This document shows positions 44,650 to 53,684 of a stretch of DNA of 64,000 nt, piece by piece. Origin of the DNA: Paralichthys olivaceus (lineage: Eukaryota > Chordata > Actinopteri > Pleuronectiformes > Paralichthyidae). Within the stretch, counting starts at the first letter, position 1. Each line of letters opens with the position of its first letter. The stretch covers positions 1,902,001 to 1,966,000 of the forward strand of contig NC_091112.1 of assembly GCF_024713975.1 (NCBI RefSeq). Direction: 5' to 3'. A program made the position numbers and the translations under genes. The notes beneath the pieces are model-generated. The model saw only the letters and a program-made list of their open reading frames with translations. It ran no database searches and was not told the origin of the DNA.

Positions 44650-47069
44650 GGATAATAACAGCTCAGATCTCTGTCTCTCTCTCAGGTGTCCACATTGTCC
44701 AGCGGATGGTCGGCTGTGAATGGGACGATGAGACTGGAGAAGTTAAAGGTTATCGTCAGGGTGCTTATGATGGAGAAGACTTCATATCATTGGACCTGGA
44801 GACAGAGACGTGGATCGCTCATAGACCACAGGCTGTTATCACCAAACTGAAGTGGGATAATGAGAAAGCTGATCTTGCACATCTTAAGAACTACTTAACC
44901 CAGGAGTGTCCTGACTGGCTGAAGAAGTACCTGGAGCATGGAAAGAGCTCTCTGCTGAGAACAGGTGAAATCACATAACCTCCATGAACATGATGTTCCT
45001 CTTTCATTCCTTACTCTGTGGCATCACAGTGAACGAGAGCAGATACACAGACACCTGCTGTGACTCAGTTTGTTCACTTTCTATCATCATCGCTCTGTCT
45101 CTCTCTCTCTGTCTCTCTCTCTCTCTCTCTCTGGAGTGTGGTGGAGTGTGTGTGAGCTGAGAGCTGGTTGTGGTTTGTTAGCGTAGTTATGGACCTCACC
45201 AAGCTAACCAGAATTAAGATCGCGCCGGGCTTCCCTTGCACGGTGGAGGACTGCAGCTTGGCAGTGGGGGTGGTGGTGGGACACAGCAGTGTTGAGTCCG
45301 CTGCTAGAATGAACAACGTGGTTGTCATTTTTCTAGACATCGCAGAGAAGGTGAACATGGTGGGATTGAAGTGAACGATATGTTCGTTTCTGTTCTCGCC
45401 TCTCGCCACGCTGGTGGTTAAAGTCACTTTATCGAACGTCCCCCCGTTTGTCCCCCCGAGATGAGACACTGATAAGAGAACTATCGAGACATGGTAAGAT
45501 AGTGTCTCAGTTAAGGAAAGTGTCCTCTGGTTGTAAATCTCCTCTGTTGAAGCATGTGGTGTCGCACATAAGACAGCTCCACATGATTCTGGACAACAGC
45601 AGTGAGGAGCTGAACCTGGTGTTCAAGATCAGAGTGGAGGAGTTTGATTACATTATCTTTGTTACTTCAAACAACACAAAGTGTTTCAGCTGTGGACAGG
45701 AAGGACACCAAATTAAAGCATGTCCACTGAAAAATAAAGCAGCTGACAATCAGGAAGGACAGGAGGAGACAGGTGGGGTCCAGCAGGTGAGTGAGGGGGG
45801 ACAGGAGGGGACAGGTGAGGTCCAGCAGGTGAGTCAGGTGAGTGTGGGGGGGACCGGCAGAGATAAGTGAGGTACAGCAGGTGAGTGATATTGACATAGA
45901 GGGAGACGAGGAGGTGCTTAAAGTTCCTCGTCTAAAAAGAAAAACCAGGAGCAACAGTGGAAGCTCACAGGCAAGAAAAGAACAGTGAAGAAAGGAGGGA
46001 GAGGAGCAGCAGAGACTGAGTCCAACATGGAGACAGTCTCTGCTGACAGGGAATCCTCTGACTTCTGTTGGTGGTGAGGGCGAAGGTCGAGCATTTTAAC
46101 TTTGTTTTTATAAATGTCTACGCTCCGGTCTAAGGACCCAACAGAGTCTGTTTTTCCACCCCAGTGTCTTTGCATCACTTCAGCCTCTGTCTCGCTCACA
46201 TCTCACAGTTCTTCACTTGTCTCGTATATGAACAGACATGACTGATGCTAAATCAATGGAATCAAACAGGAATGGTATTATTAGTATACAATACATTAGA
46301 ATGACCCATAAACTGTCTTTCTTCTTTCTCCCCAGAGCTTCCCTCGATGTCTCTCCTCCAGAAGTCTCCCTCCTCTCCAGTCAGCTGCCACGCTACAGGT
46401 TTCTACCCCGACTCAGCCATGTTGTTCTGGAGGAAAGACGGAGAGGAGCTTCATGAGGACGTGTACGTCGGAGAGGTCCTCCCCAACCATGACGGGACCT
46501 TCCAGATGAGCGCTGACCTGCAGGTTTCATCAATCCCACCTGAAGACTGGAGGAGGTACGACTGTGTGTTCCAGATCTCTGGTGTGAAGGAGGACATCGT
46601 CAAAACACTGGACAAAGACTCAGTGGAGTCCAACAGAGGTGAGACTTGAGTCAGTGATGACGGTGGGAAACACATGTTTCATTTCCACTAACAGTCCTGC
46701 AGGTCATGTATGCTGACGTGTAGCAGGAGAAGTTTTCTCTCTGTTGGTTTTGGGTCATTTTCTTTCTTCAGTTTTTATCAATAAATTTAGATCAGTGTTA
46801 AAAACAACAGCCGGACAAAGAAACAGGTTGATTGTCTGTGTGTGTTTGTTGTGTCTATTGTACAGGATTGTGGTTCAGGGAGATTGTTGTCGTCTAACCT
46901 GCTTCATCTGTTCAGGTTGTGATGCTTTGTTTTTTTATTCCACTCAACAGAGAAGCCCACTGACGTGACCACCACCACCATCATCATCATCGCTGCAGTG
47001 GTCGCTCTCGCTGTCGTCCTCGCTGTCACTGGATTCATCGTGTACAGGAAGAGGCAGTGGCAGATTTAG
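41993..47069 (+). CDS. MHC class I heavy chain, copy 6 (type A, 3' end replaced by transposon)
   Basis: Exons are 41993-42047, 43980-44240, 44686-44964, 46336-46638 and 46951-47069, giving 338 aa. The groove is the most classical of the six: Y7, Y59 (HYW), R84, NQT at 86, T143, K146, W147 (ITKLKW), Y159 (NYL) and Y171 (KKYLEHG). Alpha3 is intact, with one further change (QMSADL). The transmembrane exon is in frame, but after YRKR it continues directly into a hAT-like terminal repeat, adding QWQI and a TAG stop at 47067-47069. The normal donor and both tail exons are absent. Intron 3 holds a Tx1-like LINE fragment. It may be a pseudogene, or a functional membrane chain with a shortened tail; expression needs a polyadenylation signal inside or beyond the element (an AATAAA is at 47578-47583). 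Confidence 0.8.
43539..43568. repeat. TA microsatellite, intron 1 of copy 6
   Basis: TA tract equivalent to that in the other copies. Confidence 0.88.
44367..44600 (-). mobile_element. Interspersed repeat insertion in intron 2 of copy 6
   Basis: Nearly identical to 36,042-36,275 of copy 5 at the homologous junction (AAACCTG). Copy 6 has lost the upstream LINE-like fragment, so intron 2 is short here. Confidence 0.6.
45132..46157 (+). mobile_element. Tx1-like LINE fragment (ORF1 and start of ORF2) in intron 3 of copy 6
   Basis: Broken frames match the ORF1 typical of teleost Tx1/L1-group elements: IKIAPGFPCTVEDCSLAVG and VVGHSSVESAARMNNVVVIF around 45,207-45,345, then ELSRHGKIVSQLRKV, GCKSPLLKHVVSH and a CCHC knuckle (CFSCGQEGHQIKAC) at about 45,475-45,725. 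At 46,070-46,145 a frame reads VVRAKVEHFNFVFINVYAP, the start of the ORF2 endonuclease. Internal stops and frameshifts make it inactive. The 3' end is cut: ordinary intron 3 sequence resumes at about 46,158. Confidence 0.8.
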
Positions 47070-47919
47070 CAATTTGGGGCCCAAGGCGAACACAGGCATG
47101 GGGCCCTCTGCACATGTTGTTCTCCATCTGTTTTCAATCCTTATTTATCAAAGAAAGTTCTACTTGTAACTTCTTCCCAACCCAACAAAACATATTAACA
47201 GTTTAACAAATGCACTCACAGTAAAATCTTATTTTCATAAACAATATGATCTCTTTACAATAAGAATGAACCATATTGTCCATTCTCACGGAAGATCTGA
47301 CGTCTATAAGTGTGGTTTTCAGCAGGATCTCTGATTAAGTTGATGATAGGCCTCTGTCTTATATCTTGTTTAATTAAGGGAGAAGACAACACACAAGGAA
47401 ATAGGAGGTAAATTATGGAGTAACATAAAAAATAACAACATGTACTTTTTACCATTTCTCTTTGTCCCTGCGTTCGCGCACACAAACACATTTTCAGTGA
47501 AACAGAGAAACACAAAGTTCATCTGATCACAGCTGCTTCATGATCAGAGCAGAAGCTGCAGTTTTAACTTATGAACTAATAAACACTCATCACTAGTTAC
47601 CAGGACCTGATCAGTCTGAAGGAACTCTGTGTTAGTTTGCTCATTACAACATGAGAGGCGACACACACAGGACTCAGTGTTGAAGTGACCGGAGCGACAC
47701 AGATTCATGATCTGACTCCATCGATTAATAACTAAACACATGATCATCATCTGAATAATCCGATAAAAACCAGAACAATTGAGCTGAACTAGTTGAACGG
47801 GTTCAACGCTTCTCGTCAGTCTCTGTTTACATCCTGAATCACCTCCGTGATTGGGGCCCCTGGTAGCTCGGGGCCCAAGGCAATTGCCGTCCATTGCCTA
47901 ATGGTTAAGTCCGCCTCTT
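47055..47919. mobile_element. hAT-like non-autonomous DNA transposon
   Basis: The left end CAGTGGCAGATTTAGC (47055) and the right end (GTTAAGTCCGCCTCTT, to 47919) are imperfect inverted repeats (about 11 of 16 positions). Subterminal GGGGCCCAAGGC blocks lie near both ends (about 47,077 and 47,871). This resembles a common teleost hAT family. No transposase frame is seen. The flanking 8-mers (47047-47054 and 47920-47927) do not match, so either the target duplication decayed or the right flank was exchanged. The left end lies inside the copy 6 transmembrane exon. Confidence 0.65.
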
Positions 47920-47927
47920 TTATGTTT

Positions 47928-48206
47928 TCGCAGCAGCAGCCAGCAGGAACCAGCAGGAACCAGCAGGAACCAGCAGCAGCAGCAGCAGCAGCAGGAACCA
48001 GCAGGAGCAGCAGGAGCAGGAACCAGCAGGAACCAGCAGCAGCAGCAGGAGGAGCAGCAGCAGGAACCAGCAGCAGCAGGAGCAGGAACCAGCAGGAGCC
48101 AGCAGCAGGAGCCAGCAGCAGCAGCAGGAGGAGCAGCAGCAGGAGGAGCAGCAGCAGGAACCAGCAGCAGCAGCAGGAACCACCAGCAGCAGCAGCAGCA
48201 GCAGGA

Positions 48207-48240
<34 letters not shown>

Positions 48241-48707
48241 ACCAGCAGCAGCAGCAGCAGGGACCAGCAGCAGCGGGACCAGCAGCAGCAGCAGCAGCAG
48301 CAGCAGGGACCAGCAGGAGCAGCAGCAGCAGGAACCAGCAGCAGCAGCAGCAGCAGGAACCAGCAGCAGCAGCAGCAGGAACCAGCAGCAGGAACCAGCA
48401 GGAGCAGCAGCAGCAGGAACCAGCAGCAGCAGCAGCAGGAACCAGCAGCAGGAGCAGCAGCAGCAGGAACCAGCAGCAGCAGCAGCAGCAGCAGGAACCA
48501 GCAGCAGCAGCAGCAGCAGCAGGAACCAGCAGGAGCAGCAGCAGGAACCAGCAGCAGCAGCAGCAGCAACAGCAGGAACCAGCAGGAGCAGCAGCAGCAG
48601 CAGCAGGAGCCAGCAGCAGCAGCAGGAGCAGCAGCAGGAGCCAGCAGGAGCAGCAGTAGGAGCCAGCAGGAGCAGCAGCAGGAGCCAGCAGGAGCAGCAG
48701 CAGCATC
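47928..48707. repeat. CAG-rich GC minisatellite
   Basis: About 780 bp built from CAGCAG runs interspersed with GAACCAGCAG and GAGCAG modules. It makes long spurious Ala/Cys/Leu or Gln/Ser open frames on both strands. It marks the end of homology with the MHC array. Confidence 0.9.
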
Positions 48708-49600
48708 ACATCTGTGAAACAGTTTTTCATAGTAGCTGATATTTTAGGAAAAGTCATCTGATCAGAAGTGTCGCTGCTGTTGTTGGATTCAAGTATCTGC
48801 TAGTGGTATATTTAAGATATGCCACTTTTTCAACTTTGGGAAGAACAAACTGACAAGAAGGAGCAGCGAGATGAATAATATAAAATCATGGAGAGAAGTT
48901 TTCTAGCACATTTTAAACTTACAGTTCCCAAAATCACTTGTTCAGCACAGTTTCTGCAGCTTCGTTATATTTGATAACACACCGAGGCTTCTTAACTTTA
49001 GCAGCTTCATCAAAGTATCTCAGAATAAAACGCTTTGACTTTTGAGAGAAAAATTTCAGTTTGATATTTCATCTTATTGAAAAATGTAGTCATTCTGTAT
49101 ATTTACACTCTGAGCCACTGTTCATTCAAACCACACAGGTCGTTTTTGTTTGTTACATCGACGTTCAAAGTGTCTTTTCTGTTATTTCAGGTGCGACTCC
49201 GCTGACTGAAACTTTTGGGAGAAATAAAAAAGGCATTCAAAAAAAAAAAATACACTTGCATTGACAGTTATTGTAAAAAATCTTTTAGTCCTTAGACTGG
49301 ATATGATGACAGCAGATTGACGATTTTTTATTTAATTATCAATATTTATATGATAAATTTAATTCATTAAATTATTACGTGCATTTTTTTCTGGTATCAA
49401 ACCTATTGATTATTATTTTTTTTGTAAATTATTTCATTGATACACGAATCAGGGAAAATAATGTGAATTGGACAAAATCTATTTTTTCCAAGTAATCTGG
49501 TGAATATTTATATATTTTGAATTGCTGCAGATGTTCTCTCATCTTATCAAACCAGTTCAACACAGTGTGAAGACGCAGAGAGACACTGATACTCTCCCTC
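48708..49600. other. Unassigned AT-rich sequence
   Basis: No exon with supporting splice sites, RNA gene or repeat is recognised. It contains an A-run near 49,240 and generally AT-rich DNA. It separates the minisatellite from the CpG-richer segment to the right. Confidence 0.5.
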
Positions 49601-50004
49601 ATCTACTCAATCAAATTACCGATAATCGATGAACTTCGGGTTTATCGATCAGCGCACACTGGACACCGTGCACGCGTAACGATCACGATCACGATGGCCT
49701 GAGGTGAAACTGCAAATTGCTCGTGCATGTGGCTCAGAGCCAGAATCCACGAGTCTTACCGAAGCGGCCCGAGCACCGCCGAGCTCCAATGGATCCAGAA
49801 ACACGACATGAGCCGAAACTCCCGAGCTGCTCCCCCCGCTGAAGTGAGCTGTTGTCGGGGTGAGGGGGACGAAGGAGGACGACATTAATGACATTTATAT
49901 TTTTTCTCTTTTTTAAAAAAAAAGGTGATTTCCAGCATCCATCGCTCCTCAGCTCCTCCCAGTCCTCCCAGGGTTTTTCATTCCGGATCAGAGGCGTGAG
50001 AAAG
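49600..50004 (+). promoter_or_regulatory. CpG-richer segment with possible non-coding first exon of the Ig-domain gene
   Basis: CpG content rises compared with the neighbours (ACGCGTAACGATCACGATC near 49,673). A purine-rich stretch ends in a good donor (GAAAG|GTAAGA at 50005) that could splice to the acceptor before 53,669. The segment is open on the opposite strand too, which fits CG-rich non-coding DNA. The assignment rests only on position and one donor. Confidence 0.35.
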
Positions 50005-50879
50005 GTAAGATGATCGTCACCATCAAACACTTGTACATGTAAGGCGGATTTCTTGTGCTCAGTGTTGGGCTCACAGGGAGACACAGGGTTAAATCCTGCA
50101 GTTTTGCCTCTCTGTGTTTTAATGGAGCTCCTCTGATGCTCACATTCAGGGCGTGTTACCCACGGCAACGAGGCGAGAGTGGGATGCTGGATGCTGGAGG
50201 GCAGCATCCTCCGGCGGGGAGAACAATGAACGGCCCCCGCACATGTAAAGCCTAGTTTATGTAACACAGGTTCAACTGTAGGAATTCCCCTCAAACAGGA
50301 GTATAGACTAGACATATAGAGGATAGACGTTCAATTGTAAGCCTCCTCTTTTCTGCCAGTTTTTAGGTTGAATGTATTTCCTCTCATCTTTATTGTAAAC
50401 ACCATGCTCACAGATATGACCATATCATAATGATATAGTTGATGATAAAATAATAATGTCTATGAATGTTGCTGTGGTGCAGGATCAGGTCATACATTTG
50501 GGATATACCCATTTATTAAGGGGGTATTTTCTGGTCCATCCCCGTGGAAATGGTTACGCAATGTACTGGCACACATCCGAGCTGCTGACTAAGTGGATTA
50601 ATAACCGTTCACACATTTATTCCTGCACATTTTTCATCTCGTGGCATCATGTCTGACTGACCCTCTTTCTTTCTGTCATCATTCAACTCTCATCCTCCTC
50701 CACCCCCCCCACCTCTCGTTTTCCTCCATCTTCCATCCGGACATCCCCAGCTGTAACGGGATAGCCCCCATTCATGGTGACACACCCTTGGTTGCACCAG
50801 CAGCTGCCTGCGTAACGGGTGAGGAGGGGGAGAAAAGAAAGGGAGAGAGATGAGGTGGAGTTAGAGGAGGGGGACTGGT

Positions 50880-50930
50880 GCAGAAGAGGAGAGTGTGTGT
50901 GTGTGTGTGTGTGTGTGTGGGGGGGGAAAC
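50880..50930. repeat. TG microsatellite with G run
   Basis: A GT repeat followed by eight G, within the putative intron 1 of the Ig-domain gene. Confidence 0.85.
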
Positions 50931-50938
50931 CCACTTTT

Positions 50939-51003
50939 AAAGTCACACTGATTTTATCATCTTTAGAGTTAAGATTGTAGCATTGAGTTTACTACTTTCG
51001 ATC
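50939..51003. repeat. Direct repeat, left copy
   Basis: About 64 bp containing AGTCACACTGATTTTATCAT and ending TTACTACTTTCGATC. It recurs at 52,712-52,775 with a few differences. Confidence 0.85.
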
Positions 51004-51402
51004 CTCTGGTTAAAATAATGAATGAACAGTCACGTGATGAATGAGGGGAATCTCGCAGGGTGAAGGATTGAAGCTTTTTCTGTAGACGGATGACGTCTGA
51101 AGCAGAAGTATTTATTCTTGACACCGGGGATGAAGCTGATGTGCAGTCACAGTGGCCACATATCATCACCGGTCATGTTGAGTTAAAGATTATCTTGAAG
51201 TCACCCTGTGTTAGAGAGGCCCCGAAATAAGATGATGTGCAGGAATAAAAAGTGAAATCAAACCATCATATCCACTGTGGGCGACACGTGACTGTAAGAG
51301 TTATTTTATATAACGGCAGCACAAGCCCAGTATATGCCTCCGGGGAAATTGTTGAAAATATAAAAAAACAAACAACGCCCCTCAGGATGTTACAGAGTGA
51401 GA

Positions 51403-51545
51403 AATCTGGATTCCTGGGTTTGCCCTCTCAATCGAATCCACTCCAAAATGCAATGGGTTCTTTCTTGACCCTTGTTCTTCCCTTTCATCAAGTTTCAACA
51501 AAATCAGTTGTGCAGTTTTTGCACAATCCTGCTAGAAGACGAACA
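51403..51545 (+). mobile_element. LINE 3'-end fragment (RTE-like)
   Basis: Landmarks TCCACTCCAAAATGCAATGG, TTCATCAAGTTTCAACAAAA and CAGTTTTTGCACAATCCTGC match the 3' end of a widespread teleost LINE. An A-run follows at about 51,567. Confidence 0.6.
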
Positions 51546-51819
51546 GAGATGAAGACATAACCTCGTAAAAAAAAAAAAAGCCAGAGAGAAGCAGAAAGAT
51601 GAGAGAGATGATATTGTAACAGGAGGAGGATGGAGGCGTGTTGTTCTAGATCCCACGGGGGTCAAGCGGGCAAGTGGTACAGTGAGGTAGATGGAAGAAG
51701 AAGACCTGAGAGTTCCATGTAAGGTATAGAGTGTCCGCATATGAACTTCGGGGCTTCTTGGATGACACCACACGAGCAGCATGGAGGCATGCTATGCTTC
51801 TTTTTTTTTTTTTACATTT

Positions 51820-51905
51820 GAGAAATGTTGTCCAGATGTACATTAAAATCTCCCAGCAATATTATGTTAGGGGAGAGTGAGCACAAACGGATAAGAAACG
51901 TTTAT
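51820..51905 (-). mobile_element. Possible LINE endonuclease remnant
   Basis: On the - strand a short frame reads NIILLGDFNVHLDN, which matches the LLGDFN motif of non-LTR retrotransposon endonucleases. Flanking sequence does not extend the match, so this is a short relic at best. Confidence 0.45.
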
Positions 51906-52711
51906 TGGGGGGGTGACGAGCTGAGGACCAGATGGATTTTATTGGGTGGGAGTCATCGAAGTGAAAGATCCACGGTGGATATTTCTGACCGTGGATGTCG
52001 GGATGATGTCATGTAAAAGCTCCTCGCCTCTCACGATGAAGCTGCTGGATGTTTCACCTCAGTTAATGTTTCGCCTCGTACAGCTCGACTGGTGTAATTG
52101 GTCATAACGAGAGACAGGGGGGCAGTGACCCCATTAAACTTCTGAGATGGACATGGTGCCCTCAGTCAATGGACAGCAGAGACATCCAGCTTCTTATGCT
52201 GATGCTTTTATCAGGGACAACAGTCGACTATTAGATTTCTCACATTTAATCGCAGCACCTGCTTTTTAAAATCAGTGACACCAGCAAACGCAGCTGCATC
52301 GCTTCAGTTTTTATCACATCCAAATCTGTGGTGTCTGCGTTTGTGTTGTTTGACACAAAGTTTTGTTTCAAGTTTTGTAGTTTTGTAGTGTCGTGCTTTT
52401 CCCTGTTATTGTGATAAACCCGTGTTTTTCTTCAAATGCATGAAGATGATATATACGGATTTGTGGCCACTACAGGAGCAAAGTACATTTTTATGTCATA
52501 AAAACTCAAAAGATGGAGGAAGAATGTTTTCAAAATTTGACAGCTGACCGAAAATATTAGATTGTTGAATCTTGGAGCTCCTTCCTTCATTTTAGCATAG
52601 GCCTCTACATAACCTTAGGTAGCCTTGTTAGTAAAAGCAGTTTACTCTGAGTGAATACAGTTCATGTGTTCGTTTGTCAATGACACGCAATGGGACTAAT
52701 TATGAAGTATT

Positions 52712-52775
52712 AAGGTCACACTGATTTATCATCGTTAGAGTTAAGATTGTAGCATTGAGTTTACTACTTTCGATC
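52712..52775. repeat. Direct repeat, right copy
   Basis: Partner of 50,939-51,003. The 1.7 kb between them holds the LINE relics at 51,403-51,545 and 51,820-51,905. Confidence 0.85.
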
Positions 52776-53684
52776 ACACACACTTGACTATTGATTAATA
52801 TTTATATAATCAGCAGCAGCCTCTCATTTTCTCCTCAGATGTAGTTTCTTTCTTCCCATGAATCAAACCTGAGCTTCATATGTTTGCGCTGCCTGAGCAC
52901 TCACACATGCAATAAGATAATGGCTCTGTAGATAATTGGAGCGAATGGTTCACAGTGCAGCAACTAGAGAATATGCTGTGATTACCGTCTTCCGCTTGAG
53001 GACTAAGAGCCTCTTGAGCAATTGTTCTGCCCACTTTATTGTTGGGGCGTCATTTTTGAAGTGGCTTTGTGTCAGAGAGAAGGTAGATGGGCTTTCTTCT
53101 TGTTCTTTTAAAAAGAAATAACACTCTAATCTCTTATCTTAAGATCCTGGCAGAAAATGTTTTTTTATTGCTCTCTCTTTCACAGTCTATAGATTCAGTG
53201 CTCATGGATGCAAACAGATTTTTGAGTCAAATGCATCAGCAGGATTTTGGTAAATGTTCATTTTTGTTTCTGTGTTTATGTTCAGTTAGTCTACACATTA
53301 AAACAACACTACAGCTGCTTTAACACATGCACTGAACTCTGGAGATCCTTTGCAGTTTCCCCAGAAGAGGTGTAAATTGGAGATGCAGCTTTTGTAAATT
53401 ATGATCCGAAGTTGTGAACAGACTGCCGATAGATATCAACAAACACAAGGTAGTTATTATAATGAAACATGAATTGAACACTAATTTTACATATTTACCT
53501 GACTTACTTATAACTTAAACTCTTTCAAAGAAAAACAAAGAACTATTGGTCATTTTCATTTATTTTCTCGCAATTAGTAAATATGTCTTTTTGAACCCTG
53601 ATTTATTTGTACCTTAGGAAACAATCATTTAAATTGTTTTGTATTGTGTATGTGTTTCTCTTTTGCAGAGAACGTCTATTCAGG

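Noticed and set aside
47816-48757. Long open frames on both strands across the CAG-rich repeat
   Set aside because: They are by-products of a trinucleotide-period repeat and consist of Ala/Leu/Cys or Gln/Ser runs.
49734-50315. A 193-codon open frame on the - strand
   Set aside because: It has no splice support or family resemblance and overlaps a CpG-richer segment in which stop codons are rare by composition.
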